Assembly (NCBI RefSeq): GCF_034479555.1
Contig: NZ_CP140151.1
Coordinates: 2,170,001 to 2,234,000, forward strand
Source: Chromohalobacter canadensis
GTDB taxonomy: Bacteria > Pseudomonadota > Gammaproteobacteria > Pseudomonadales > Halomonadaceae
DNA: 64,000 nucleotides
Direction of reading: 5' to 3'
The notes under the pieces were generated by a model. That model did not search any database, was not told where the DNA came from, and saw nothing but the letters and a program-made list of their open reading frames with translations. Of this stretch, positions 9,328-17,786 are shown piece by piece; the first letter of the stretch is position 1, and every line of letters starts with the position of its first letter. The position numbers and the translations under genes were made by a program.

Positions 9328-10816
9328 TCTCGAGTCGAAAACCGGCATTGCGTTGATAACGTGCTTCCTGATCAAGATCGGCCATCAACAGCGGTTGGTC
9401 GCTGGCCTGGTCGAGATACACGTATAGGGTCTCGCCATCGGCCTGGAGGCGTACGTCGAGGACGGGCGCCTCGGGGCGCGAATGATTGAGTGCCACCGCC
9501 AGGCGCAGAAGTCGCGCCAGTCGTGCATAGGTCGATCGCGAGGCGGATGGGAGGGCATCGAGCTCCTTGCCGGGGAACTTGCGTCGATGGGCACGCACCA
9601 GAAAGGCTAGGGCTTGTTGCTCGGGACGCGAAAAGCCGGCCAGGTCGGAGTTTTCCAGCAGATAGGCGCCGTGGCGGTGAAACTGGCTGTGCGAGATCGC
9701 CAGGCCGATTTCGTGCAGCTCGGCGGCCCAGGCGAGAAACTGGCGCTGCTCCTGGCTCAGGGGCCACACGTCGGCGACATGCGCGCAGAGGTGTTCGGCG
9801 GTGGTGCGTACGTTGCTGGCCTGACGCATGTCGACATCAAAGCGTCGGCGCAGCGTGAGTAGCGCCGACGCGCGGGAATCCTCGGCGGTATTGCGGCCGA
9901 GGAGATCGTAGAGCACACCATCGCGCAGGGCGCCGTCGGAGTAGCGCATGCGCTCTAGCTCGAAAGCCTCGAAGATGGCGCACAGAATCGCCACGCCTGC
10001 CGGGAATACCCGTGCCCTGTCGCTCTTGAGTCCGTCCATGGCGACTTTGTCGAGCTTCTTGCACTTCAACAGACGATTGCGCAGGTTCTTTAGCCCTTGG
10101 CGCGTGATCATGCCTTCCGGGCCGTCGCCATAGGCGGCCTGTACGGCGGCGATGGCTTTAATGGTGCCGCTGGACCCCACCGGGTCCTGCCAGCCTAGTT
10201 CTTGGTAGGGGCGACGAATGTTGGCGAGCTCGGAAAGTGCGGCGAGCTCAGCTGCGCGAAAGGCCTTCTCGCTGATGTCGCCATTGGCGAAGAAGCGTTG
10301 CGTATAGGCCACGCAGCCCATGTGCAGGCTTTCCAGTGCCAGCGGTTCGAAGCGCTCGCCGATGATGAGTTCGGTGGAGCCGCCGCCGATGTCGACGATG
10401 AGTCGGCGTCCGTGCACTTCGGCCAACGCATGCGCGGCGCCAAGGTAAATCAGACGCGCCTCCTCGCGGCCGGCGATGATCTCGATAGAGTGGCCGATCA
10501 GCGCCTCGGCTCGGTCGATCAGCGTCTGGCGGTTGTGTGCCGCGCGCAGTGCATTGGTGCCGACGATGCGCACGTCACTGGCGTCGAGGTCGCTCAAATA
10601 GGGAGCGAAACGCTCCAGGCAAGCGAGGGCGCGCTCCATGGCCGCTTCGTCGAGAATATCGTCGTCGTCGAGACCAGCGGCCAGTTGTACCTTCTCGCCC
10701 TGCTTGGCGACCACTTGCAGGTCACCGCCGACTTGATTGGCCACCAGCAGGTGGAAGCTGTTCGAGCCCAGATCGATGGCGGCGAGACGCCGGGGCGCCG
10801 GGTGGCGACTGCTCAT
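9317..10816 (-). CDS. ppx: Exopolyphosphatase (Ppx/GppA family)
   Basis: Releases phosphate from the ends of polyphosphate, or hydrolyses pppGpp; the two family members are hard to separate by eye. From the ATG at 10814-10816 it has 499 residues. Actin-fold phosphate loops are clear: AAIDLGSNSFHLLVA near the N-terminus and LIVDIGGGSTELIIGE further in. The C-terminal HD-like region has AAELHEIGLAISHSQFHRHGAYLLENSDL. Length and tail favour Ppx over GppA. AAAGGAT lies just upstream of the start. Ppk is encoded about 10 kb away, also on the minus strand, but not in the same operon. Confidence 0.93.
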   Translation of the reverse strand: MSSRHPAPRRLAAIDLGSNSFHLLVANQVGGDLQVVAKQGEKVQLAAGLDDDDILDEAAMERALACLERFAPYLSDLDASDVRIVGTNALRAAHNRQTLIDRAEALIGHSIEIIAGREEARLIYLGAAHALAEVHGRRLIVDIGGGSTELIIGERFEPLALESLHMGCVAYTQRFFANGDISEKAFRAAELAALSELANIRRPYQELGWQDPVGSSGTIKAIAAVQAAYGDGPEGMITRQGLKNLRNRLLKCKKLDKVAMDGLKSDRARVFPAGVAILCAIFEAFELERMRYSDGALRDGVLYDLLGRNTAEDSRASALLTLRRRFDVDMRQASNVRTTAEHLCAHVADVWPLSQEQRQFLAWAAELHEIGLAISHSQFHRHGAYLLENSDLAGFSRPEQQALAFLVRAHRRKFPGKELDALPSASRSTYARLARLLRLAVALNHSRPEAPVLDVRLQADGETLYVYLDQASDQPLLMADLDQEARYQRNAGFRLEIST

Positions 10817-10935
10817 GCGAGAATCCTTTTCACAGAAGTAGGGCAAGGTTGCGGGGGCGCTCGAGGCTTGTCAATTGTTGCTATGCAGCGTCCAATGGGG
10901 AACGATAAATTGGCCGAATGTTCAGGAGACGGCGT

Positions 10936-11268
10936 ATGTCCGAACAGCTTTTCGAGGTGACGGACGACACGTTCGAGGATCGCGTGCTGGAAGCAGCGAC
11001 GCCCACCCTGGTAGCCTTCATGGCGTCCTGGTGTGGTCCCTGCGTCGCATTGCGCCCGCGTTTATCCACCCTGGCCAGCGCGCGCGAGACGACGTTGCAG
11101 GTCGCGCTGTGTGATGTCGACCTCAATACAGCCGTGGCCCACAAGTACGGTGTGCGCGGCATGCCGACTTTGGCGCTGTTTACCGATGCGGGGTTGGATA
11201 CGACGCGAGTGGGGGCGTTGTCCACTGCGCAACTGGAGACATGGCTCGATCACCAGCTCGCGAATTGA
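10936..11268 (+). CDS. trxA: Thioredoxin
   Basis: Small cytoplasmic disulfide reductase, 110 residues. The active site WCGPC is at 32-36 and the cis-proline loop is RGMPTLALF. The ATG at 10936 is preceded by AGGAGA; an earlier in-frame ATG (10918) would add MFRRRR without a ribosome-binding site. It lies upstream of rho, as trxA does in E. coli and Pseudomonas. Sequence identity to classical TrxA looks moderate, so it could be a second thioredoxin, but the position supports trxA. Confidence 0.9.
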   Translation: MSEQLFEVTDDTFEDRVLEAATPTLVAFMASWCGPCVALRPRLSTLASARETTLQVALCDVDLNTAVAHKYGVRGMPTLALFTDAGLDTTRVGALSTAQLETWLDHQLAN

Positions 11269-11344
11269 GGTCGTGCCATGGAGATGGTCAAGCCCCGTTA
11301 AGACACGACGTTGCGCCCCGACATTACGCATGAGCAAAGTGGGC

Positions 11345-11373
11345 TTGCGTTTGGCTGGCGCCTTGACTACCAT
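11345..11373 (+). promoter_or_regulatory. Candidate rho promoter
   Basis: TTGCGT (11345-11350), 17-bp spacer, TACCAT (11368-11373). It would give a leader of about 320 nt before rho. The match is moderate and other starts are possible. Confidence 0.35.
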
Positions 11374-11379
11374 CGAGTA

Positions 11380-11699
11380 GTTCGCCTGTTCCGAATGCTT
11401 CCTGACCGTTCACGCGGCATTGCCGTCGCGGTCCTCCAAGTCGTCAGATCGCCCCAAGTATTCTTGTCTCGCCAAGCCTCCCGATCAGGAGCTGGGCATG
11501 GCGCCAGGCGACGCGAACCGAATCTCTCAATACCGTTTTTCGCCAATCCCTCGCGCGGCGATGCCTTGAGGCATGAATGCGATGAGTGGAACGGATTTCC
11601 TGGGGCCCTCTGAACGCACCGCGCGGCGCACAACCGCCTCCTGTCTTTTGTCCGGCAATCCCATTGCCTCGCCGACACGAGCAATCTCTGACGAAACCG
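11380..11699 (+). promoter_or_regulatory. Long rho leader, C-rich, no credible gene
   Basis: The 431-base gap between trxA and rho holds no frame with coding character. The last ~70 bases before rho contain about twice as many C as G (roughly 28 to 13) and little predicted pairing, the composition of a Rho-utilisation site. In E. coli, rho is autoregulated by premature Rho-dependent termination in its leader; the same is inferred here. A short hairpin (ATGCCT/AGGCAT) is near 11562-11575. Confidence 0.5.
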
Positions 11700-12959
11700 A
11701 TGAATCTTACCGAACTCAAGCAAAAAACCGTTCCCGAACTGCTGGATATTGCCCGGGAAATGGGCATCGACAATCTGGCACGTTCGCGTAAACAAGACAT
11801 CATCTTCGCCATTCTCAAGAAGCATGCGAAAAGTGGTGAAGACATTTATGGCGATGGTGTGCTGGAAATCCTGCAGGATGGCTTCGGCTTTCTTCGCAGT
11901 GCCGACAGCTCCTATCTGGCCGGCCCCGATGACATCTATGTCTCGCCGTCGCAGATCCGTCGCTTCAACCTGCGCAAGGGCGATAGCATCGCCGGCAAGA
12001 TTCGGCCGCCGAAGGAAGGGGAGCGTTATTTCGCGCTGCTCAAGGTCAGCCAGATCAACTTCGACCGGCCCGAAAACGCCAAGCACAAGATTCTGTTCGA
12101 GAACCTGACGCCGCTGTTCCCTCAGGAACGCATGGTGATGGAGGTCGGCAATGGCTCGACGGAGGATCTGACCTCGCGGGTAATCGATCTTACGTCGCCC
12201 ATCGGCAAGGGCCAGCGTGGTCTGCTTGTGTCGCCACCCAAGGCGGGCAAGACGCTGATGTTGCAGAACATCGCGACGTCGATCACGCGCAACAATCCTG
12301 AATGTCATCTGATCGTGCTGCTGATCGATGAACGTCCCGAAGAGGTCACCGAGATGTCGCGCACTGTGCGTGGCGAAGTGGTGGCTTCGACCTTCGACGA
12401 GCCGCCCGCGCGCCACGTCCAGGTCGCCGAGATGGTCATCGAGAAGGCCAAGCGCCTGGTCGAGCACAAGAGGGATGTGGTCATCCTGCTCGATTCCATC
12501 ACCCGCTTGGCGCGTGCCTACAACACTGTGGTGCCGTCCTCGGGCAAGGTCTTGACCGGCGGGGTCGATGCCCACGCGTTGGAGAAGCCCAAGCGTTTCT
12601 TCGGCGCGGCGCGCAACATCGAGGAAGGTGGCAGCCTCACCATCATCGCCACGGCGCTGGTCGATACCGGCTCCAAGATGGATGAAGTCATCTTCGAAGA
12701 GTTCAAGGGTACCGGCAACATGGAGGCGCACCTCGACCGCAAGCTGGCCGAGAAGCGGGTCTATCCGGCGCTCAATATCCGTCGCAGTGGTACGCGCCGC
12801 GAGGACCTCATCGCCTCCGAGGAAGAGATGCAGCGCATGTGGATTCTGCGCAAGCTACTCAATCCCATGGATGATATCGCGGCGACGGAGTTCTTGCTCG
12901 ATCGCTTGAAGGATACCAAGACTAATCTGGAATTCTTCGAGGCCATGAAGCGTAGATAA
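11700..12959 (+). CDS. rho: Transcription termination factor Rho
   Basis: Hexameric RNA-dependent ATPase that ends transcription at C-rich unstructured RNA. The ATG at 11700 gives 419 residues, exactly the E. coli length, starting [20 protein letters not shown]. The OB-fold RNA-binding domain has [31 protein letters not shown]. The ATPase core has [22 protein letters not shown] (Walker A), [15 protein letters not shown] (Walker B) and the [40 protein letters not shown]- and Q-loop region. Longer in-frame starts upstream are leader sequence. Confidence 0.98.
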   Translation: MNLTELKQKTVPELLDIAREMGIDNLARSRKQDIIFAILKKHAKSGEDIYGDGVLEILQDGFGFLRSADSSYLAGPDDIYVSPSQIRRFNLRKGDSIAGKIRPPKEGERYFALLKVSQINFDRPENAKHKILFENLTPLFPQERMVMEVGNGSTEDLTSRVIDLTSPIGKGQRGLLVSPPKAGKTLMLQNIATSITRNNPECHLIVLLIDERPEEVTEMSRTVRGEVVASTFDEPPARHVQVAEMVIEKAKRLVEHKRDVVILLDSITRLARAYNTVVPSSGKVLTGGVDAHALEKPKRFFGAARNIEEGGSLTIIATALVDTGSKMDEVIFEEFKGTGNMEAHLDRKLAEKRVYPALNIRRSGTRREDLIASEEEMQRMWILRKLLNPMDDIAATEFLLDRLKDTKTNLEFFEAMKRR

Positions 12960-13099
12960 CATCGGCCTGCGCTCAACGCTTGATAATATGCTGAGGCGAG
13001 TGGCGCCCAGGGATGGAGTCATAGCGCCTCCGGAAGGCCTGTCTCGGCTGACGCGTGCAAGATATCGCCGGGCTGAAGGCCGATGGGCGGTCAATGAAA

Positions 13100-13124
13100 G
13101 GGCGGCATGTTATGCTGCCCTTTT
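13100..13124 (+). terminator. Rho-independent terminator between rho and ubiD
   Basis: GGGCGGCAT (13100-13108) pairs with ATGCTGCCC (13112-13120, one G-U), loop GTT, followed by TTTT. The same bases contain TG-T-TATGCT, an extended -10 look-alike for ubiD, so the site may serve either or both roles. Confidence 0.6.
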
Positions 13125-13147
13125 CGCGTTCTGGCACGGAAAACCAC

Positions 13148-14668
13148 ATGAAGTATCGGGACTTGCGCGATTTCATCGCGGCGCTGGAGGAACGTGGCGA
13201 GCTCCAGCGAATCACGGCGGAGGTCGATCCCTACCTGGAGATCACCGAGATTTGTGATCGCACGCTGCGTGCGGGCGGGCCGGCGCTCTTGTTCGAGAAC
13301 GTCAAGGGCCACGACATGCCTTTGCTGGGCAATCTCTTCGGGACGCCGGAGCGTGTCGCGCTGGGCATGGGCCAGGATTCGATCGCTGCACTGCGCGAGG
13401 TAGGCGAACTGCTGGCGTTTCTCAAGGAGCCGGAGCCCCCCAAGGGCTTCCGCGATGCCTGGGAAAAGCTGCCGATCTTCAAGCAGGTGATGAGCATGGG
13501 GCCCAAGACGCTGCGCAAGGCGCCATGCCAGGAAGTGATCCGCGAAGGTGACGATGTCGATCTCGACCAGCTGCCGATCCAGCATTGCTGGCCGGGCGAT
13601 GTGGCACCGCTGGTGACCTGGTCTTTGGTGGTGACCAAGGGGCCCCACAAGGAGCGCCAGAATCTGGGCATCTATCGCCAGCAGAAATTGGGCAAGAACC
13701 GCCTGATCATGCGCTGGCTGTCGCATCGCGGTGGAGCGCTGGATTTCCAGGAATGGCAGCAAGCGCATCCTGGCGAGCCGTTCCCGGTGGCGGTGGCGCT
13801 GGGCGCCGACCCGGCGACCATCCTCGGCGCCGTGACGCCAGTGCCAGACAGTCTTTCCGAATACGCCTTCGCCGGTTTGCTGCGCGGTTCGCGCACCGAA
13901 CTGGTCAAGTGCGGCCATGCCGATCTCGAAGTGCCGGCTTCCAGCGAAATCGTTCTCGAGGGTTACCTTTACCCCGACGATACGGCGCCGGAAGGCCCTT
14001 ATGGCGATCACACCGGCTACTACAACGAGGTCGAAACCTTCCCGGTTTTTACCGTGGAACGCATCACCCACCGCCGCGATCCGATCTATCATTCCACCTA
14101 TACGGGGCGGCCACCGGACGAGCCCGCCATTCTGGGGTTGGCGCTCAACGAAGTGTTCGTGCCGATCCTGCGCAAGCAATTCCCCGAGATCGTCGATTTC
14201 TACCTGCCGCCGGAGGGTTGTTCCTACCGCATGGCGGTGGTGACTATGAAAAAGCAGTACCCGGGCCACGCCAAGCGCGTGATGATGGGCGTCTGGAGCT
14301 TCTTGCGCCAGTTCATGTACACCAAGTTCGTGATCGTGCTCGATAACGATGTCGACGCGCGCAATTGGGAAGACGTGATCTGGGCGATCACCACGCGCAT
14401 GGATCCGGCGCGCGATACGGTCATGGTCGAGAATACGCCCATCGACTATCTCGATTTTGCCTCGCCGGTGGCGGGTCTGGGATCGAAGATGGGATTCGAT
14501 GCCACCACCAAATGGTCGGGCGAAACCGACCGCGAGTGGGGCACGCCCATCGTCATGGACGATGCCGTCAAAAGGCGTGTCGACGCGCGCTGGGAGGAAT
14601 ACGGCATCACTACGCCGCCACCGGCCCCCCGCCATTCGCCCCAGAGCGACGAACGAGGACACGAATGA
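13148..14668 (+). CDS. ubiD: 3-octaprenyl-4-hydroxybenzoate decarboxylase UbiD
   Basis: Prenylated-FMN-dependent decarboxylase of ubiquinone synthesis; UbiX, which makes the cofactor, is not in the window. The ATG at 13148 gives 506 residues (E. coli 497) and starts [22 protein letters not shown] as expected. Family segments include [41 protein letters not shown] and [17 protein letters not shown]. It ends in an ATGA overlap with the flavin reductase gene, the same neighbour as in E. coli (ubiD-fre). Confidence 0.97.
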   Translation: MKYRDLRDFIAALEERGELQRITAEVDPYLEITEICDRTLRAGGPALLFENVKGHDMPLLGNLFGTPERVALGMGQDSIAALREVGELLAFLKEPEPPKGFRDAWEKLPIFKQVMSMGPKTLRKAPCQEVIREGDDVDLDQLPIQHCWPGDVAPLVTWSLVVTKGPHKERQNLGIYRQQKLGKNRLIMRWLSHRGGALDFQEWQQAHPGEPFPVAVALGADPATILGAVTPVPDSLSEYAFAGLLRGSRTELVKCGHADLEVPASSEIVLEGYLYPDDTAPEGPYGDHTGYYNEVETFPVFTVERITHRRDPIYHSTYTGRPPDEPAILGLALNEVFVPILRKQFPEIVDFYLPPEGCSYRMAVVTMKKQYPGHAKRVMMGVWSFLRQFMYTKFVIVLDNDVDARNWEDVIWAITTRMDPARDTVMVENTPIDYLDFASPVAGLGSKMGFDATTKWSGETDREWGTPIVMDDAVKRRVDARWEEYGITTPPPAPRHSPQSDERGHE

Positions 14669-15474
14669 CGCCTAAGACGCTGACCTGCCATGTCGAATCG
14701 GTCGAGGACCTGACGGCCGACGTATTTCGCGTCCATCTGGCGGGACGCCGCGAGGCCATTGCGCATAGCCCCGGCCAGTATCTGGAACTCAAGCTCGACG
14801 AGGAGACCTGGGTGCCGTTCTCCATCGCCAACGCGCATGTCGACGACGGCATCATCGAGTTACACGTCCAGCATTGGCCGGAACGCAGCAACTCGGCACG
14901 CCTGCGTGAGATCCTGGTGCAGGCCGCTCAGTTGACGGTGCGCCTGCCCAATGGCGGCTGCGTGCTGGATACTCACAGTCGGCGGCCGCTGACGCTGATT
15001 GCGGCGGGCACGGGCTTCGCTCAGATGAAGGCCATCGTCGAAGCGGCCCTGGCCAACGAGCACCCGGGCCCGATTCGGCTTTGGTGGGCGGTCAAGAATC
15101 CGCGGGATCTGTATCTGGAAAGCCTGGCGCTGCAATGGGTCGCCGAGCATACGCATGTCGAGATGCACACCGTCAGCGAGGAGAGCGATCCCGGCCTGAG
15201 CACGCCACCGGGCGTGACGCGCCATGTCGGGCGTATCGACGCGGTTCTCGCCGAGGCGCTGAGTGATGTTTCCGGTGAGGATGTCTATCTCTCCGGTTCA
15301 CCGGGCATGGTCTACGCCTGCATTGACACGCTGGCCCCGCTGGGGCTCGATCCTGAGCGGGTATTCTCGGATGTCTTTGCCTATGCGCCGCGCGTGCCAT
15401 TGATTCCGTTGCCTGACGATCCCGAGAGCGCACCGCTGGCGCCCGGCGAGCGCCGTGCGGAGGATGACGCATGA
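14665..15474 (+). CDS. fre: NAD(P)H-flavin reductase family protein (Fre/LuxG-like)
   Basis: Ferredoxin-reductase-fold protein of 269 residues, expected to pass electrons from NAD(P)H to free flavin. It has the flavin-binding PFSIAN (RxxS-like) segment, the nucleotide site [21 protein letters not shown] and [17 protein letters not shown]. It overlaps ubiD and folM by four bases on each side, so the three are translated together. It has a Pro-rich acidic tail (about 25 residues) absent from E. coli Fre. The link to ubiquinone or flavin supply for UbiX is by context only. Confidence 0.85.
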   Translation: MTPKTLTCHVESVEDLTADVFRVHLAGRREAIAHSPGQYLELKLDEETWVPFSIANAHVDDGIIELHVQHWPERSNSARLREILVQAAQLTVRLPNGGCVLDTHSRRPLTLIAAGTGFAQMKAIVEAALANEHPGPIRLWWAVKNPRDLYLESLALQWVAEHTHVEMHTVSEESDPGLSTPPGVTRHVGRIDAVLAEALSDVSGEDVYLSGSPGMVYACIDTLAPLGLDPERVFSDVFAYAPRVPLIPLPDDPESAPLAPGERRAEDDA

Positions 15475-16184
15475 GCCAATCGCCGATTCTCGTCACCGGT
15501 GGCGCCCAGCGCTTGGGCCGCCATTGCGTCGAGCGCCTGCTCGACGACGGCCAGCCGGTGATCATAAGCTACCGTCGCGAGCGGGAGTCTCTGGAGGCGT
15601 TGCGTCGGCGTGGGGCGGTGACCCTGGCGGCGGACTTTTCCAGCGAGGCAGGCATTCACGATTTCCTCGCACGCCTCAAGGCGCAGACCTCGTCGTTGCG
15701 TGCCATCGTCCATAATGCCAGCGACTGGGCACCGGACAGCCTTGACGACGATGCCGGCGCCAATTTCGAGCGCCTGTTTCGTGTGCATATGCAGGCCCCG
15801 TACCTGATCAACCTGCACGCCCGCGAACTGCTCGATGCCTGCCAGGAACCGCAGCGCGACATCATCCACATGACCGACTATGTCAGCCAGAAGGGCTCAC
15901 GCAAGCACGCCGCCTATGCGGCGACCAAAGCGGGGCTGGACAATCTGACCTTGTCGTTTGCCGCTATGTACGCGCCGAGTATCCAGGTCAACGCCATCGC
16001 GCCGGCCTTGGTCATGCTCAATGACGATGACGACGAGGCTTATGTCGAGAAGGCCAAGGCCAAGTCGTTGATGGCCAAGGTGCCGGGGCCGGGCGTCATC
16101 TATCAAACACTGCGTTACCTGCTCGACAACGATTTCGTGACGGGTGCGATATTGCCCGTTGACGGTGGTCGTCACCTGCGATGA
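15471..16184 (+). CDS. folM: Dihydromonapterin reductase (FolM-like SDR)
   Basis: Short-chain dehydrogenase of 237 residues. The cofactor loop TGGAQRLGRHCVE replaces the usual TGxxxGIG, as in FolM (TGGGRRIG). The catalytic YAATKAG (Tyr-x3-Lys) and the C-terminal GAILPVDGGRHLR are present. FolM reduces dihydromonapterin to tetrahydromonapterin, a pterin cofactor of phenylalanine hydroxylase in Pseudomonas. It is the last gene of the ubiD-fre-folM overlap chain. Another pterin-reducing SDR function is possible, but the loop and the end of the protein favour FolM. Confidence 0.82.
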   Translation: MSQSPILVTGGAQRLGRHCVERLLDDGQPVIISYRRERESLEALRRRGAVTLAADFSSEAGIHDFLARLKAQTSSLRAIVHNASDWAPDSLDDDAGANFERLFRVHMQAPYLINLHARELLDACQEPQRDIIHMTDYVSQKGSRKHAAYAATKAGLDNLTLSFAAMYAPSIQVNAIAPALVMLNDDDDEAYVEKAKAKSLMAKVPGPGVIYQTLRYLLDNDFVTGAILPVDGGRHLR

Positions 16185-16204
16185 GCGATAGCCCCACCGT
16201 GGGC

Positions 16205-16232
16205 TTGTCAAATGGCGACAGCCGTGTAGGAT
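16205..16232 (+). promoter_or_regulatory. Candidate promoter of the aro leader operon
   Basis: TTGTCA (16205-16210), 16-bp spacer, TAGGAT (16227-16232), 25 bases before the leader peptide start. It is the only reasonable sigma-70 match between folM and the leader ORF. Confidence 0.5.
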
Positions 16233-16256
16233 GAGAGCATGTTTTGGAGTCAACCC

Positions 16257-16391
16257 ATGTCGATAGCCTCAGTCACCGCAAGCATGCATTCCCTGCCGAT
16301 TCGGTCAGCGGAGGACGTCGTGCGTGCGTTCTTTGGCTTTAGCTATTGGTATTGGTTTAGCCCCGGCGTGCCCGGCGGTAGGGTCACATGA
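16257..16391 (+). CDS. Aromatic-rich leader peptide (44 residues)
   Basis: The ATG at 16257 has GGAG 7 bases upstream (16246-16249). Residues 25-34 read FFGFSYWYWF: four Phe, two Tyr and two Trp in ten codons; the stop TGA is at 16389-16391. An internal in-frame GTG at 16320 with GGAGG 5 bases upstream could start a 23-residue version with the same aromatic run. The aromatic codons are followed immediately by paired elements and a terminator, the layout of a ribosome-mediated attenuator. Because all three aromatic amino acids are represented, it should sense general aromatic shortage, fitting control of the first shikimate step. Confidence 0.82.
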   Translation: MSIASVTASMHSLPIRSAEDVVRAFFGFSYWYWFSPGVPGGRVT

Positions 16392-16414
16392 CCTGACACG
16401 CCGCGAGGCACGCC
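16365..16414 (+). promoter_or_regulatory. Stem 1:2 of the aro attenuator
   Basis: GGCGTGCC (16365-16372), 7 bases after the last aromatic codon, pairs perfectly with GGCACGCC (16407-16414). AGCCC (16359-16363) can also pair with GGGTT (16422-16426), which would hold back the antiterminator strand. A ribosome stalled on the aromatic codons would cover the left arm. Confidence 0.6.
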
Positions 16415-16421
16415 CAACCCC

Positions 16422-16461
16422 GGGTTGCCTCCTGCGTCTTAGAACCCCCGGTCGGCAACCC
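16422..16461 (+). promoter_or_regulatory. Antiterminator stem of the aro attenuator
   Basis: GGGTTGCC (16422-16429) pairs perfectly with GGCAACCC (16454-16461). The right arm overlaps the base of the loop and both arms of the terminator hairpin, so the two structures exclude each other. Confidence 0.65.
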
Positions 16462-16480
16462 GACCGGGGGTTCTTGCGTT
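16442..16480 (+). terminator. Attenuator terminator upstream of the DAHP synthase gene
   Basis: A 14-bp perfect stem (16442-16455 with 16460-16473), loop CAAC, followed by TTGCGTTT. The T-tract is interrupted, but the stem is very stable. It lies 213 bases before the DAHP synthase start and 50 bases after the leader peptide stop. Confidence 0.85.
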
Positions 16481-16519
16481 TAATCCACCCAACATTGATG
16501 AACGACACGGGAGCGAAAC

Positions 16520-16666
16520 ATGATCGAGTTCGGCGGCACATGGCAAGGCAAGGGCGCACTATATTATTGGCGATTTAGCGACGAACGGTCGGCCCCAGTT
16601 GCCACCTCCGACCGTGACACGCTGGGTGGCGTCCGCCGAACACGAAGTTCCGCTGTCCGCCCGTGA
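16520..16666 (+). CDS. Second small leader ORF (48 residues), aromatic cluster
   Basis: The ATG at 16520 has GGGAG 6 bases upstream (16509-16513), one of the better ribosome-binding sites in the region. The product starts MIEFGGTWQGKGALYYWRF and continues as a polar, Arg-rich tail to TGA 16664-16666. Trp8, Tyr15, Tyr16, Trp17 and Phe19 recall the first leader peptide. It lies after the terminator and ends 26 bases before aroG. I do not recognise it as a protein family. It may be a second regulatory leader or a small protein; whether it is translated is unproven. Confidence 0.5.
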   Translation: MIEFGGTWQGKGALYYWRFSDERSAPVATSDRDTLGGVRRTRSSAVRP

Positions 16667-16674
16667 CGGACAGC
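16585..16674 (+). promoter_or_regulatory. Two hairpins between the second leader ORF and aroG
   Basis: ACGGTCGG (16585-16592) pairs with CCGACCGT (16608-16615). GCTGTCCG (16652-16659) pairs with CGGACAGC (16667-16674), with the stop codon of the small ORF in the loop. Neither has a T-tract, so they are not terminators. A ribosome ending on the small ORF would melt the second hairpin, just before the aroG ribosome-binding site. Confidence 0.5.
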
Positions 16675-16692
16675 CCAGCCAAGAGACTCGAC

Positions 16693-17763
16693 ATGAACGC
16701 ACCCTTGACGATGCCCCAACACCCCGACGCCACCGCGTCGCCCTCGCACCACCCATTGCCCACGCCGGGTGAGCTCAAGCAGCGCATACCGCTGGACCCG
16801 GCCCTCGAAGCCCGCATCGCGCAACAGCGCGACGCCGTCCAGGCGGTCCTCGACGGACGGGATGATCGCCTTCTGGTGGTCGTCGGCCCTTGCTCGATCC
16901 ATGACCCGCAGGCGGCATTGGCGTATGCCGAGAAGCTCAGCGAGCTTGCCGCGCGTCTCGACGATCGCCTGCTGATGGTGATGCGCGTCTACATCGAGAA
17001 GCCGCGTACCACCGTGGGCTGGAAAGGCCTGGCCTACGATCCCCATCTGGATGGCAGCGACGACATGGCACATGGTCTGGAAGTGTCGCGGCGCCTGATG
17101 CGCGACATCGCCGCCCTGGGCATGCCCGTGGCCACCGAGTTGCTGCATCCGATGACGGCACCTTACCTCGAGGATCTGCTCAGTTGGGTCGCCATCGGCG
17201 CACGTACCACCGAATCCCAGGTGCATCGCGAACTGGCCAGTGGCCTGCAGGCCGCGGTGGGATTCAAGAACGGCACCGATGGCAGCGTCGACGTGGCCAT
17301 CGCCGCGATGCAGTCGGCCGCGCATCCACATCGTCATTTCGCCATCGACGATGCCGGGCGTCCGGCGATGCGCGAGACCCGGGGCAATCCGCATACCCAT
17401 GTCGTGCTGCGTGGCGGTCACGGCAAGCCGAACTACGATGCGGCTTCGGTGCGCGCCTGTCGGCTGGATCTGCAGGCGGCCGGTATCACGCCGCGTTTGA
17501 TGGTCGATTGCAGCCATGCCAATTCGCGCAAGGATCACCGCCGCCAGACCGAGGTCATGCTGGATGTGCTCGAACAGCGCTTGGCCGGCAATCACGACGT
17601 GATCGGCGTCATGCTCGAAAGCTATTTGCACGAGGGCAAGCAGCCGCTCAAGCCGGGCGCGTTGCGCTATGGCGTCTCCGTCACCGATGCCTGCCTGGGT
17701 TGGGAAGGCACCGAGCACCTGCTGACATTGGCGTCCGAGCGGTTGCGTGACGCATGTGTCTGA
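16693..17763 (+). CDS. aroG: 3-deoxy-7-phosphoheptulonate (DAHP) synthase, class I
   Basis: Condenses phosphoenolpyruvate and erythrose 4-phosphate, the first step of aromatic amino acid synthesis. The ATG at 16693 (AAGAGA 6 bases upstream) gives 356 residues, the size of E. coli AroF/G/H. Family segments are VVVGPCSIHDPQAALAYAEKL, EKPRTTVGWKGL, IGARTTESQVHRELASGL, GFKNGTDG and MVDCSHANSRKDHRRQ. Which aromatic amino acid inhibits it cannot be read from sequence; the symbol is generic. The leader suggests transcriptional attenuation by Phe, Tyr and Trp supply. A GTG at 16663 would put the start inside a hairpin and is less likely. Confidence 0.95.
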   Translation: MNAPLTMPQHPDATASPSHHPLPTPGELKQRIPLDPALEARIAQQRDAVQAVLDGRDDRLLVVVGPCSIHDPQAALAYAEKLSELAARLDDRLLMVMRVYIEKPRTTVGWKGLAYDPHLDGSDDMAHGLEVSRRLMRDIAALGMPVATELLHPMTAPYLEDLLSWVAIGARTTESQVHRELASGLQAAVGFKNGTDGSVDVAIAAMQSAAHPHRHFAIDDAGRPAMRETRGNPHTHVVLRGGHGKPNYDAASVRACRLDLQAAGITPRLMVDCSHANSRKDHRRQTEVMLDVLEQRLAGNHDVIGVMLESYLHEGKQPLKPGALRYGVSVTDACLGWEGTEHLLTLASERLRDACV

Positions 17764-17768
17764 GCGGC

Positions 17769-17786
17769 GCTTCATGGCACTGTCAT
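17769..17786 (+). promoter_or_regulatory. Candidate Pho box upstream of the PhoX gene
   Basis: GCTTCAT-GGCA-CTGTCAT follows the 7-4-7 layout of a PhoB site: the right half is perfect (7/7) and the left half matches 4/7. It lies 77 bases before the phosphatase gene. The function of that gene makes PhoB control likely, but the left half is weak. Confidence 0.4.

Noticed and set aside
10868-10909. Promoter for trxA (TTGTCA with GATAAA)
   Set aside because: The spacer is 30 bp, far too long for sigma-70.
13108-13116. Extended -10 (TG-T-TATGCT) as the ubiD promoter
   Set aside because: The same bases form the loop and right arm of a good terminator hairpin and no -35 is visible; kept only as a note under the terminator.
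16324-16578. 84-codon frame across the aro leader
   Set aside because: It reads through the terminator hairpin in a different frame from the two well-initiated small ORFs and has no ribosome-binding site of its own.
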